From positions 19,624,501-19,688,500 of the forward strand of contig OX291557.1 of the NCBI GenBank assembly GCA_946406115.1: 64,000 nucleotides of DNA, in the 5' to 3' direction. The stretch's first letter is position 1. Every line of letters begins with the position of its first letter. Source of the DNA: Apoda limacodes. Taxonomy: Eukaryota; Arthropoda; Insecta; Lepidoptera; Limacodidae. Both the position numbers and the translations under genes were made by a program. Shown here in pieces: positions 1 through 11,700 of this stretch. The notes below the pieces were generated by a model. It saw only the letters and a program-made list of their open reading frames with translations. It had not been told where the DNA came from and did no database searches.

Positions 1-79
1 AAAGTAATATATAAGCGAACCGTATCCGTAACCGTTCCTTACCTACCGCCATTTTCGTAATTTACAAACACAGAAAAAA

Positions 80-230
80 CAAAAAGTGTGCCGCTAAGCA
101 GTCACCAATCTAATTACTGACCAAGCCCGACGTCGCTTAACTTTGTATATCGTTTCCAACAAACAAATGTGTTACTGTTTGGCCTAATAATAGCTAGATG
201 ACGCTGTAACGGTGATTTAAGATGGTAAAT
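80..230. repeat. Dispersed repeat, copy 1
   Basis: This block is closely similar, in the same orientation, to 17506-17655. Both contain AAAAAGTGTGCCGCTAAG and later CAAATGTGTTACTGTTT followed by a TAGATG(A/C)CGC segment. The class is not recognised, and no coding potential is seen in the flanking 1-80. Confidence 0.6.
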
Positions 231-257
231 GGCTCGGCCCCACTCACACTTGGCCGG

Positions 258-438
258 TTTTGACGTGACAACGTCTTATAAATTGGTTTGCCGGGTGACA
301 CTTCAAGAAACTGCGTTACGCTCCGCTCACGTTATGCGCTCACAATGAGAGCGAGTGAGAGGCACGCGGCATGGTTAGCCCGCCTAAGAGCGAGAGAGAC
401 AGACATAAAAAGTGAAAGGCACAAGTTGTCACGTAAAA
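258..438. mobile_element. MITE with GTTGTCACGT-type terminal inverted repeats, copy 1
   Basis: The left end reads TTTTGACGTGACAACG and the right end GTTGTCACGTAAAA, so the ends are inverted repeats. The reverse complement of the whole block recurs at 26452-26610, including the segment GCGTTACGCTCCGCTCACG. The short open frame across it is a by-product of its higher GC content. Confidence 0.65.
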
Positions 439-570
439 CTTTCGCCCGTATACCGACTTTTTATTTTAGTTTTACTTTAAAGCTCACACACACACTACGA
501 TCACTGCAAGATTAAAGCTTGTATGTGTTACTGTTTTTACGATAGAGAAACTATATTATTAAGTTTGTAC

Positions 571-741
571 CCTGGGACCTAATTGGAAACAGTCTCGAGC
601 TATTCGGACTCTGGAATTCAAAAGAAAAATCTATGCAAGAACATTCACGGGTTTCGAGAAGTAAGTCTAACTTCCATACATTTTTGTATCGAATTCCAGA
701 ATCCGAATAGCGCGAGACTGTTCCCAATAAGGCCCCTGGCA
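571..741. mobile_element. MITE with about 38-bp terminal inverted repeats
   Basis: The arm 582-619 (starting ATTGGAAACAGTCTCG) pairs with 691-728 (ending CGAGACTGTTCCCAAT) with 3 mismatches in 38 by hand alignment. A weaker extension (CCTGGG/CCCCTGG) reaches about 571 and 741. The interior is too short for a transposase. Confidence 0.75.
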
Positions 742-854
742 GTAGCCAAGTGCCAGGCCCGAATTCGAACGTAGGTAAATATTGTTATTAATTCAGTGAG
801 TAGGTATTGGTCTCTGACAATTTGAATTTAAAGCTTATTATTTCGTAAACTCAT

Positions 855-1195
855 CGCTGAATCGAAAAATGGTTTTCACACACCCCAATATTAATTTTAA
901 ACAAGCTATCCAACGACACCCCTCACTATGGGGAATACGCAATGACCTTCTAAGTAGAAAGGTCATTGGGTATACGAGAAATAAAATCATCGCCACTTTA
1001 CGAGTAGGGGAGGATACCTAAAAAAATATTTTTGAATTTTATTTTACCACTTTATCGGCCTAATTATTATGTGCTCATGCTAAATAACAGCTTTGTAGTA
1101 CGAATGGTCTCTGAGGTAAGCTGCGAACATACGGACAGACGAACGGACATGGCGAAACTGTAAGGGTTTCTTGTTGACTACGAAACCCTAAAAAC
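855..1195 (+). repeat. 3' part of the GGGTTCCGTA-type dispersed repeat
   Basis: It contains the GACAGACGAACGGACATGGCG block and ends in ACGAAACCCTAAAAAC, matching the 3' half of the fuller copy at 2902-3585. The 5' head (GGCCAAGTGCGAGTCGG) is missing. 1200-1840 is AT-rich with no recognisable feature. Confidence 0.55.
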
Positions 1196-1846
1196 TGCTA
1201 CGCGGGACGTATTAGAAAATGTAATCGGCCTTCTAGATTCAAACCTGCCTAGTGGTATTTTACAATGATCGTTTTTTAACATACATTTGATAATAATTTT
1301 TTTAATATATTCCTAAAAAAAAATTGTCCATATATGTTAAATTGGTCATGTTTATGGATCTAGTTTTTTTTGATATTTATTAACTTGTTTTGCCCAAATT
1401 TTTTGTTGAATCTTTAAAACGAAAGGCTAATTCGCGATTATTTTAAAAACGATTGATTAGCAATAATAATATCCTAAATTGCTTAAACCAGTTTTTTTAA
1501 TAACTGACGTAGTCGTATTGGTTTAAATTTTTTTTTAGTAACGTTTCATTGATTTTTCGCAAGATTTACGCGTTGGATATCACCGTCGGCAGCAATTATA
1601 TAGCGCTGTCTCTTTTCTTACGTCTCTGTATTAGCGCACTCTTAAATAAACCAATTTACCACACTAAAATAGTATTCTGTGCTACCACTTACAAAAGATC
1701 AATTATGAAAAAAAACTAAAAAAAAAAAACAGACGGCGTTAAAAAATATAACTGAGAAGAAATAAGTAATAATTTAAATAGATTTCATAAGTTTTTTCCG
1801 TATGTCACAGCCGCAATTTAAACAATATTAACTTATAAGGGAGCTG

Positions 1847-1945
1847 GGAATAATCTCGAGTATGCCAGATTCAGGAATTCAAGAGAAAAATGTATGCATG
1901 ACACTTGCGTACATTTTTCTCTCCTTTGTCTGGCGTACTATATAA
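1847..1945. repeat. Partial relative of the 571-741 MITE with an internal hairpin
   Basis: The left part resembles one arm of the 571-741 MITE (CTCGAG, then GAATTCAAGAGAAAAATGTA). The centre forms a hairpin between AGAGAAAAATGTATGC and GCGTACATTTTTCTCT. The matching right arm is degraded. 1950-2500 shows nothing else supportable. Confidence 0.45.
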
Positions 1946-2504
1946 ACTCCCCCCAGTAAGTTACAATCCGTCCAACCGTTTAGACTTCAGTATCTGTACG
2001 TGCCAAAGAAATAGACATAAAAAACATACATACTTACGCTTGAAAAACGTAACCATCGTTCGGCCAGCGGGTGAAAATAAAGACCACTAGTATAATAATA
2101 TTATAATCTTGTTTGTAAATGAATCAAGAATTAATAAAAAGATGCCCAACACATATTTATTAATATATATTTTTCGTTAATTGCCATCGTCATTAATAGG
2201 TTTAGGTATATAAAAAAATCACAATAGTAAATACACATAGATCCTCTTATTTTAACTATAATTGGTTGGTATATTTCCGCCAATACCTTAATACAGTTGT
2301 TGAGAAAAATAATTCTTGATGTCAGATACAAAATAAAAATTAATCATGATTGTATTATGTTTTTATTTGTTTTTTAGAGACCAAACCTTTTACTTTACGT
2401 CAATTTTTATGTTTTTTGGCCTGTTATTAATTTTCAGTGGCAACTTCTAGGTACTACATGATTGACGTAATGTAGATTGTGTCACAAGGAATCAAAAATT
2501 ATAT

Positions 2505-2670
2505 TTGTATAGCGAGGGCGCTATTTTGAATTCAGAGTGGAGCGAAGGATTCTAAAGTAGAATCCCGAGCATAGCGAGGATGATTCAAAGGACGGGGCAC
2601 GAGGTAAAATAATTTTGCAACCGAGTGATACACTCTACTTTTTATCGCCCTCTATTAGAAAAGAGATAAG
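2505..2670. repeat. Dispersed repeat, copy 1 of an inverted pair around esterase E0 exon 1
   Basis: It contains GAGTGGAGCGAAGGATTC and AGTAGAATCC and ends ATCGCCCTCTATTAG. The reverse complement matches 4775-4930. The two copies lie about 1.3 kb and 0.76 kb from esterase exon 1, in opposite orientation. Confidence 0.6.
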
Positions 2671-2901
2671 TGTAACTTATAAATAAGAAGTGTTACTGTC
2701 CAGCTAGTTTTATTATACACCTATTTTCTTGCTATTTACTTGTTCATAAAATGTTCTTGATCGATCTCTATAATCCACATTCCAAATTGAAATCACTTTG
2801 CGTCCCTAGGGTTTCACCTTCACCTTGTTGATAGATAGAATATATTTTATATTTGTATTTCAGTTTGAGCGTAGTTATTTATTTACAGTATCTGTCTTAA
2901 A

Positions 2902-3585
2902 AAATCGGCCAAGTGCGAGTCGGACTCGCGCACGAAGGGTTGCGTACCATTATCTATAAAAACGGCGAAATGAATGAAGAATGTTATTATTTTATTTTTC
3001 TATAAGTATACATTGTTCATTTACTTATATTTTATACCTGTTTTACAGATGTACCTACTTGATATAAGTAACTTTTAATTAAAATTGGTACGAAAATTTC
3101 ACATTTCCAAGTACATTTTATAACTTGGTCGACTTTTACTCGTTAACTTATAAAGTGTACTTACCCGTGATAGTTTTCCTTTAAAATTCATTATATGCAC
3201 TACCACCGTAATTTTATTAACATTTCCAAAAACTATACTTTCGCTGGTAGAGGGGTGAGCTAAATGTTTCGCAAACGAAGCTCTATATCAAAAACTTATC
3301 TTTGCATACCGCCCATGTTTTTGGAATTCCTATCCAACCCACCCACACGATGGGGTAGACGAGAAAAAAAATTACGTCCCCACTTCACGTGTAGGGGAGC
3401 TACAATAAGAAAATATTTTTTCAAAGATTTTTTTCTAGCACTTTGTCGGCTTGATCAATGTGTATAATCCTGCCAAATTACAGCTTTCTCGTATAAGTAC
3501 TTTTTGAACTAAGCCGCGGACAGACGGACGGACGGACATGGCGAAACTATAAGGGTTCCTTGATGACTACGAAACCCTAAAAACT
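2902..3585 (+). repeat. GGGTTCCGTA-type dispersed lepidopteran repeat, near full length
   Basis: It starts CGGCCAAGTGCGAGTCGG followed by CGCGCACGAAGGGTT and ends after a GACGGACGGACGGACATGG block with ACGAAACCCTAAAAAC. Other copies in this window: 855-1195, 15235-15370 (partial), 23625-24092 (minus), 25665-26117 (plus), 50755-50880 (partial) and 60688-61125 (minus). The head and tail are inverted relative to each other (GGGTTCCGTA/TACGGAACCC). It is a known kind of high-copy repeat in Lepidoptera, but I do not assign a class. Confidence 0.7.
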
Positions 3586-3795
3586 AAGTAGTTAGGGATT
3601 CGAATTTCTGTAATATTATGCACCATACTTTTTTAAACAACATTAACAAACACTGATATATCCTTTTTAATTTAATTTTTTGCAGAGACTATATCCAATT
3701 AAAAATTTACGATTTAAACTTAATTACTACCTGTATTTTTCACTTTTAAATGGAATGTGATATAATATTTAATTAGTTACTCCTTTTTATCTTAC

Positions 3796-4017
3796 CTTAA
3801 ATCTTAAATCACCAATCGGAGGTTTGGCGTATGGTATTCCCAAAAATTCATAATATTCCTTTCCATTGTCATTTACTGATTTTATTCCTCTCAAAATTCC
3901 TTGAGATATTTCAACAGTACAAGTTGTATCTTGTGACTGTAGTGAATAAACAGCTGATAGTAAATGTACCAGCACTACACATATACACTTAAATCTGTGA
4001 TTAAATGAGCTATTCAT
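3796..4017 (-). CDS. Carboxylesterase E0, exon 1 (signal-peptide exon); remainder off the left edge
   Basis: First coding exon of a type-B carboxylesterase. Its 74 codons start at MNSSFNHRF, chosen because it opens a secretory signal: a basic n-region, then the hydrophobic core CVVLVHLLSAVYS, with likely cleavage near residue 25. The mature N-terminus follows family order: an EISQGILRG strand, YEFLGIPYAKPPIG and DLRFK. It ends in phase 0 at a consensus donor (AAG/GTAAGA at 3795), exactly where exon 1 of EA ends. An ATG 20 codons upstream (4077) is in frame, but TTATTTTAG between the two could be a 5'UTR acceptor. No further minus-strand esterase exon is visible below 3796. The sibling genes have introns of 4.5-10 kb, so the rest probably lies outside the window. 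A lone exon relic cannot be excluded. Confidence 0.82.
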
Positions 4018-4774
4018 TTTATAAATGGTATTTAATTGTCTAGGTCTAAAATAATATAGGTGCTCAGCACAGTGCATATAAGCACCGTTTCTTATCCGAA
4101 AATTAATAATAGACTGTTGACATTGACATCGACGACGATGTGCAAACTTAAAACAATTGATTAAAATACTTGTTAAACTAGTTCTTGCTTTGGATTAAGA
4201 ATTCATCTTAGACCGCCGTTTCGGCCTCACTATCAGCGATCGAGATACTGGCGGGTCATAATGAAGATAAAGAAGGCATTTTATTGATGGAAAATTCATA
4301 CCTTCAATGGAAAATGGAATACATATTATGAATAATTCAACACGACTTATGCTGATTTAAGGTTGCATTGTAATGATGGAATCTCAAAATATTGGTTAAC
4401 TTATTATACAGGAAATGCAATTAAGACTGCGTATAAATCAAATACGGTCGTGTTTATCGATCTAAATGTCAGTATTCATGTTCGCAAGTATCATGTTTGA
4501 TATTTTGACATAGGAAACTTTAACTCATAATCTTTAATCGCTTGAACGCCAAAACACGATTTATGACATTTATTTTTTTAAATTTTTAGTTATCTGAAAT
4601 ACAATGGATTTTTCATCCCATCTATTCTAAAATAGGCAAAGGGTTCCTCTATAAAATTAAACGCAGAAACTGTCATAAACAACTTACTACCAAACAAATC
4701 AAGAGAAAATTTGTAATTTGGTAACGTAAATATAAATATTCGTCACTACTCAAAGCATCTCTGATTTATTTTTC

Positions 4775-4930
4775 TCATAGAGGGGGATGAAAAGCAGAGT
4801 GTGCCGCGCGGTACCAAAATTATTTGACCTCGAGCGACGCTACGCTTTGGATTCTACTCTAGAGTCCTTTGCTTCGCTCTGGATTCAAACAATCCTTGTC
4901 GCCTTCAATACATTATTTTGGTCCCTTGTA
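4775..4930. repeat. Dispersed repeat, copy 2 of the inverted pair around E0 exon 1
   Basis: The reverse complement of this block aligns with 2505-2670 over most of its length (GAATCCAGAGCGAAGC, AGTAGAATCC, AAATAATTTTG). It lies upstream of the E0 start. 4080-4770 and 4930-5480 are AT-rich without recognisable genes. Confidence 0.55.
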
Positions 4931-5489
4931 TACTATTAACGCAGATTTTGCAATAATAGATATAAAAGATAATAGTAAATAATTAATTTTCTCAAAGCAG
5001 TTTTTAGATATGCGTGAAGAAAAAAAATTGAAAAAAAAATGAAAAAAAAAAGATTGAAGTAATCTTTCTAAAACTTTTTTTTGTTCGCTCGCATTAAAAT
5101 TTCATTAGGTATATGAAACTTCTAACGTTGCTCGATTGAAAAACGCTGTATAACTTAACCTCAAACTTTCCTAATGACAAGTACCAAATATTCGTGTTCC
5201 ATTATTGTTAAAATTCTAAATGAGTGGTCGTCAAACTTTTGGTTAAGGGCCAAAGAACCGATGTAGAATTATCACCTAGGGCCGCGTATTTGGTTTATCC
5301 TGGTCTATGTTTTTTATCAATTCATTAGCCATAAATTATTAGCACATCCTAGCAAAAGCGTGCCGTTTCGACCAGTGTACAAAGATCGAACGTTGTTCCG
5401 CTGCCGTCCCTCTGTATCCCTGCGAAAGTTGGTTTTTACCTAAAGTGCCCGAGTCCGGCTCGCACTTAACAGATCAAATAAAAACTATC

Positions 5490-5610
5490 CTATCTTTTAA
5501 GTTGGATCAAATAACAGATAGCTACGAAGTTTGATCAAAATCGGTGCAGTAGTTTAGGAGTCCATCGCGGACAAACAACGTGATACGTAGTTTTTATATA
5601 TATAGAATAT
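5490..5610 (+). repeat. Fragment of a lepidopteran Helitron/RTE-type 3' repeat
   Basis: The stretch GATCAAAATCGGTGCAGTAG, then GGACAAACAACGTGATACG and a TATATATAG end, is a diverged form of the common block that asks for (c)cgat..aaaatcggtcc and ends near ATATTAGTA. Related fragments lie at 22240-22440, 33110-33627 and 50140-50320. Confidence 0.4.
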
Positions 5611-5811
5611 AATCTGAATCTCGGAAACGGCTTCAACGATTTACATGAAATTTAGTATGCAGCGGGTTTCGGGGGCGATAAATCGTTCTAGCTAGGTTTC
5701 ATTTTTAGAAAACGTCGTTTTATCCGTGTTTTTAGGCAGTGATGAACTGAAAAATATGACTCTTTCTGACGGTCACTTGGAGAAAAATTACTTTCTTACC
5801 CCAGGAATGGG

Positions 5812-6100
5812 ACTGGACAATTAATAACGATTTCCTGGAACTTATCTCGACAATTTTAGCACCTGCTGCAGCGGAATTGCTCAACACAATATTCTGCAAC
5901 TACAAAAGTGGTTGCAGTTCTCTTTAGCTTATGGCAGTGTTATGAGCAAGCTTGTCAGAATGCTTTACCATATCAGAGCGATGTCAATGAAGACAGCCTT
6001 CGACCCCGAAATCATAGTAGACCTGGAGTCAAATGTCGTTGAAGTCGATAGAGAAGAGGACTTTGAAATACTTATTTATATTACTTTGAAAGATAATTAA
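5812..6100 (+). pseudogene. Decayed C-terminal remnant of a Cys-rich element-encoded protein (tentative)
   Basis: In one frame the translation reads EWDWTINNDFLELIST, then APAAAELLNTIFCNYKSGC, before a stop. In another frame it resumes to end FDPEIIVDLESNVVEV, DREEDFEIL. That order (W-x-W, PAP-LL, C-x-C-K-x-G-C, then an acidic tail) resembles the Cys-rich C-terminus found in many repetitive arthropod hypothetical proteins. At least one frameshift and loss of several cysteines make it non-functional. Family assignment is from pattern memory only. Confidence 0.3.
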
Positions 6101-6675
6101 AATTGTAAGTTGTAGATCTTGTAATTTTTATCAATTTTTTTTTTAATTTCCACAATCATAAATATGTATATGGAATAACATTTTTTAATAAAAACATTCA
6201 TTAAGAATTTATTTTTTTCTTTTTTTTATTGATTTAAGAAGTTATTAATATAAATTACATTAGAAGTGAAATATAATTTAAGTAATTTTCTTAACAATTC
6301 TACCACTACGAGGGCAGGTTAGTGTTATTTATTAAATAAATGTATACTTTATTAAAATAGATTCGTAATAATAAAAAAATATAATGTAATAGTTAGTAAG
6401 AAATGAAAATTAATAATAATTTTGTATTTATTAATAATTAATAGACTTTATATGGCACGTTTTTGACCGGGACTACCGGTTGACCTTAAATGATGTTCTA
6501 ACGGCGCGCTCTCCGCCCTCTATAACGAAGACGATTCAACGTATAAAAATTTGTTTTGAAACAAAAGTTGTAGGGAATTTAATGCGCGAAAAACCTATAG
6601 GAAACGAGATGTTTGCAAAAAATATGATACTAACGATGTGCATGTAAAACTAAATAAAAATCATAACACAGTGTC

Positions 6676-6790
6676 ATGTATAGTGCAATAAACTTCTGAC
6701 CTTGGTTGATTGGTCGCTAGTATCGTTTAAGTTCACAGTAATTTTGATATTTGACCACACAGGGTCAGAAAAGTTTATTGCACTATACAT
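6676..6790. mobile_element. Short MITE with TATAGTGCAATAAACTT termini
   Basis: The left arm ATGTATAGTGCAATAAACTT pairs with its inverse at the right end (6763-6790) with one 2-nt indel over 26 bp. Total length is 115 bp. TA at each edge would fit a Tc1/mariner-type target duplication. Confidence 0.7.
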
Positions 6791-7499
6791 ACTTTTGAAA
6801 TTTTATATTTTTTGTATAAAATTTACCTTTTTACCGTCTTACAGTCGTATTTTTTGACCTTTTACTATAACCTCATAGTCAATGCACTAGATAACCATAA
6901 TTTCATTTTCATATCAACCGAATATAATACATGCTGCGAAAATTTGCGCAACTGTTCGAACAGTGGTTATTTTTCAGACTTTTTTTAGCATTACGAGTAC
7001 ATAAAATAAATGAAAATTAAAAAATAAGGTAATAGGTATTTTTCAACCCTTCAGATGCCTTAGTTTTGATAAAAAATCTGCAGAACAACTGCGTTTTTAC
7101 GAGATCTAGCCTAATAATTCATATCCTAGCCTTAATTTAAAAACTGTTGTGAAAACCTTTGGAATGGTTTTGACTTTTGAATAACCTCTCAAAGTATTTA
7201 AACTAAGAATGACGTAATGTACTTAATGCGGCGAAGCGTAACACGGCTACAGTCAACTGAATTGATACAGTTCACACACGCTCATATATGTTTGTTGTCT
7301 GTTACTGTATTTGTTTTTGGGGTTCCATACCAAAGTAGTTAAAAGAAACCCCAATGGTGTCAATATGGTGTCTTTTTTTATGTCACGGCTGTTTTTATCA
7401 GCAATTACAAGTGCTGTGGACTTGAAATTTGGTTCCATTTTAAATAAGTTATGTACTTCAGTAGTTTAATAAGTCACTGTATGAACTTTAACTTTTTTG

Positions 7500-8050
7500 A
7501 CAGGAAATCCTCATGGAAAGCCTCGTACCGCAGAGGTGATGTAGTCTCGTGCTGACTAAACTCCCCACGGCGATAGCTTAAGACAAGTCAAGGGTCCCCT
7601 CTCGATATTGGGGCGTGGACCCGCATCGCCCGTCCTGCTGATTACGGAAGAAAGAAAGAGGTATCAGCTCTGTCTCTTTCTGCAGCACATTACTCGTCTT
7701 TCTATGAGGACTGCGCTGTATGTGGTGATGATCTCCGAAAACAAACTCCATTAGAAGCAGTCAGGTAATCTCCATTTTCTACGAAAACCTTCGGTCGGCA
7801 TTATCAAAGCAGCCTCTGGGCTATATTAAGGCACACTATAAGTAATAGCGAGTATGCAAGTGACCTTTTCGCCCCTCTAGACCCTGACACCCATCTAGCT
7901 GTGACGGTTCTGTGACCGCTTGTGTAGGATCTCCACACATTTGCTTGTTTTTATAGTGTGAGTAGCCACTAATCATACGGTTTTTGTCAGTCTGGCTTGT
8001 CTAACGGTCGCTACTAAACCCTCCTGCCCCGAAGATCGTGAGGAAAATAT
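7500..8050. other. GC-richer block, unassigned
   Basis: This stretch is clearly richer in G+C than its surroundings (for example GGGGCGTGGACCCGCATCGC near 7610) and looks like a piece of a transposon UTR or decayed ORF. A short frame near 7690 reads YEDCAVCGDDLRKQ, but stops follow. I recognise no family. 6800-7500 and 8050-8600 hold nothing supportable beyond AT-rich sequence. Confidence 0.3.
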
Positions 8051-8615
8051 TTTTTTACCTACCTATCTTAATCTGTGATAATAAGTTAACATCAGAAATG
8101 AGCTTGAGCAACCAGTCCACTAGGAAACCGCAAATTGGTTGACATAGAAGAAGGCCCTACGTTGCAATGTTGCCTCGTTGTCATAGATACTTAAAGAACT
8201 TATATTTTCTTATTTCTATGTATCGCCCAGGGTAAAACATATATTTAGGTTGTCATCAGATCTTTTAAAATTTCGGAGTGTGAAGCTCTCAAAAGTACAC
8301 CTACATGTTTTACATGAAAAAGTTCACCACTCCACGTCAAAAAGAACGCACATCATTTTCGCACTTGGCCGGTTTTTATGTAAAAAAGAGTCCCTGACAG
8401 TCAGATACGAATAATAGAACAATTTCGTTGATAATTGAGGTCAATTGGATAATGGCAGCGACGTACTAGCAGTCAAGCCAACTATAGACATTTTAGTAAC
8501 TGCTAACAACTCACAAAGAATATTCGTTCGTTATTAAATTATACTCTGTTGTACAGTCATTTAAGGTAAAGTTGGTCAAAGTTCAGAATAGACAATAGTT
8601 ACTGTTAGTAAAGTT

Positions 8616-8744
8616 ATGGAGAAGGTATCAATAAATCAAGGAATTTTATTAGGTTCAAAGTGTAAAACTGAAAATAATTATGAATACGCTGAGTTCATGC
8701 AAATTCCTTATGCAAAGCCGCCCGTTGGTGAATTGAGGTTTAAG
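8616..8744 (+). CDS. EA exon 1
   Basis: 43 codons from ATG to the AAG/GTAAGT donor, phase 0. The end of the exon (YAKPPVGELRFK) is the same splice point as in E0 and in the EB remnant. The 150 bp upstream contain no clear TATA box or strong initiator that I would call. Confidence 0.9.
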
Positions 8745-11700
8745 GTAAGTTTTTATCTCTTCATCAGTAATAATGCTATAGTAAACACATGTCTTAATTC
8801 CTTGCTAAGATGTCACGCCGCGCAATGCGTATGCTTCTCTGTCATCTTAGTAATAGTAAACAAAACATAACGTTCCTCTGGATTTAAGAAGTATATTTTG
8901 GCTTAACCTTATTACTTAGTTTTTATAAAAGTAATTTTCTTTCTTGAAACCAAACGCTAATCTAAATGGCATTGAAGTGATTTATTTTGATACTAGCTGA
9001 CCTGCGTCGTTTTGTTGGTTTTGCCCTTTCCGTTGCTAACATCGTCGATGACTTAGTCGTCCAATCAAATTAGAAAATTAAACAACATTAATTTGTAGAG
9101 TTTTGAATTTTTGTGTACATGTTCATTACAACTTCTCATTAAACATATTAAAAGTCCCCATCGATACCTTTTGCGCATGCGCCGCCATCTTGGAAAAAAG
9201 GTACACTTTTTAAGTTTTTTGCTTATATCTGGGCAATAATTATTAATACGATAAAATTGTTTATGCATATACTGTAACTTATTAAATTTCCTATAAAAAA
9301 GCTAAGATATAATATTTATGTAAAAAAAATTGATTTTTTTTTAATTTTTGCTATCGATATACCGTTTTGTTGCTGTTTACTCCTAAATCATTCTTATATA
9401 TCTTCAAAAACTTATTCTATGGCACTACCTAGAGATAGAAAGACCGACAGAGATGGTAAGAAAGAGAGAGAGACAGAGAGAAAAGGGAAGAAAAAAAGGG
9501 GCAGATACATTATGCGACATGATGTGTATAGCAGGGCGGAACGTCTTTCGGGTACGCTTAATAAGTAAGAATAGCCAAAAGGCTAGATTGACCAACCATC
9601 AGCCGATCATCATCGCGTCTGATTCCAATAAAACCACCTATCCTGCGTAGTACCAATGCTAGGTTCTCGAGGGATTAATAAACAAACTCAATTTTAACAT
9701 TATGACTGCTACTAACTACGCAACCTTTATTGAAAAATTACGTTTATTGACAACCATAGACTGGACATACTCGACATAGCGTTAATACAGAACATTGCCT
9801 GAGTTTGCGCTCCGTAGAAGTGCTGGATGAACTTTGCTGTAACAATCTCTGGGTTATATTGTCCCTTGGGCCCCAGGCCTACGAAGCCAGTGCGACAGAC
9901 TGTGATAAACTGGGACAAATTCAAGAAAGCTCTTAAAATAATCAGCTTACAACTACATCTTATTCCTGCTCTCATAAGATCTCTAATATTGATGTGGTCA
10001 TCGAATCTGTAACCCAATAGTCACCAGCAACCTAGTATTAGCAAGTGCATTAAATAAAAACCAGTTAAGAGCGATCTCAGTGTATGTGGAACAGCTTATA
10101 AACGTAACAGCTTAAAAACCGTTGTGTTAGTATTTATTGATCAACTAGATCTTATCCCTGCTCTCATCAGATCTCTAAATTTGATGTGGATATCAAATCT
10201 TTCACGCAACAGTCACTCGCAAGGTACTATTAGCAAGTGCTTAAAATAGAAACCAGTTGAAAGCGATCTCAGTGTATAGTGGAACAGCTTATAAATCTAA
10301 CGGTGTATTTATTGAACGCTTTTGCCATGTCGAAAAATGACGCTCCTGTAGGTATAGAAGTGCTCCATGAAATCCGTGATGCAGTGCCCCTGTTGGCCAA
10401 AAACCGAAATAACTTTGGTGAAGAGGTCAGTGTCTATGAAATTACGTAACCGTGGTATTAGTAACCGTTAATAAAGTTTACTGAAAGTGTTTAGTAAACT
10501 AAATGACCTATAATCACGAGGGCTAAGAACGTTTTTACCCTAAGCCGCAGAAAAAAAGTTCGACATCGCCCCATTAAAAATACCTATTAATATAATAATC
10601 AGGGGTAACCTTAATTCTGATAGCCTGCAGAACTTATTCTACAATGACAGGAGGTAGAGAGGCAAGCGGCGGGAGAGGGCATCTCCTATTGACCTCTGCC
10701 TACCTCGCGGATATAATTGTGTGTCTGCTGGTTTAGGGCTAAGCAAGCATTACGAGTTCTTTCTAAGCAATCTTCTTTTAGTAGTCGTCAAACGCAGGGA
10801 TTACTTTAGACGTTTGAAGCGAGGTATGGCGCTAGGGGTGACGACTTCAATAGCTTTATAGCTCCAGTTAGCCTGGAGGCCGGGCTAGATCCCTTCCACC
10901 AGGTTCTCATGACTCCTTTGACAAAGAACACCTGTAGACACTTTTGTAGAAGGAGTCTATTCGTCGGCAGAGGGATAATTGTTACGGTGTCGCCGTGCGG
11001 CGTTAGGCTCTCTTATTAGTAACTCTGTGTCCTCGGGCACCGGTGAACGCTTCTTTGGAGCACTCGCTGATAGTAGCTTAGTGACTGGTAAGATATTCGA
11101 TGGATGAGATATCGGTGATGAGATCTAGTTGCTATAAGCTGATAAGCTTTTAAGGGCTTTCTTGAATTTGTCCGAGTTACCAGACTTTTCACCTAGCCTT
11201 TGTTGGATAGGAGTTACAGGGACATAATAACAGTAAGAACGATAATGCGCATAAGCTTTTTTGTGGGATATTTAATAAGCTATTGTTTGTTCACATTATT
11301 TTTTTCCGTATCAGCAATAATTGCTGAGATATAAGCAAAAAACTAAAAAAGGGTACCTTTTTTCCAAGATGGCGACGCAAGCGCAACAGCTATCGATGGG
11401 GACTTTTATTATGTTAAACAGGAGACCTTTATAAACCTGTAAATCAAAATTCAAAACTCTAGCAATAAATGTTTTTTTAACCTAAAAATGTATCTAATTT
11501 CACTGTAGGAACTATAGGGTTCGTTCATTTTTCTTTTGCTTTGCTCGGCTTGTAGGGATCGTATTATGAGCCTTTCTGAAGAATTGGGTTTCATATTAAC
11601 CGTACCGGGTACAAAATGACGCTTTTTTTTACCCGAGGGAAGAAGCTAGTTGTGAGCTGAAGGTGAACGTCGAAAGCTTTTATGCCGAGAGTAAGAAAAG

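Noticed and set aside
8480..8615. Core promoter for EA
   Set aside because: No convincing TATA box, initiator or downstream element before the ATG; calling one would be guesswork.
8616..8870. EA first frame as a separate 84-aa gene
   Set aside because: Family homology ends exactly at codon 43 before GTAAGT; the rest is intron read-through.
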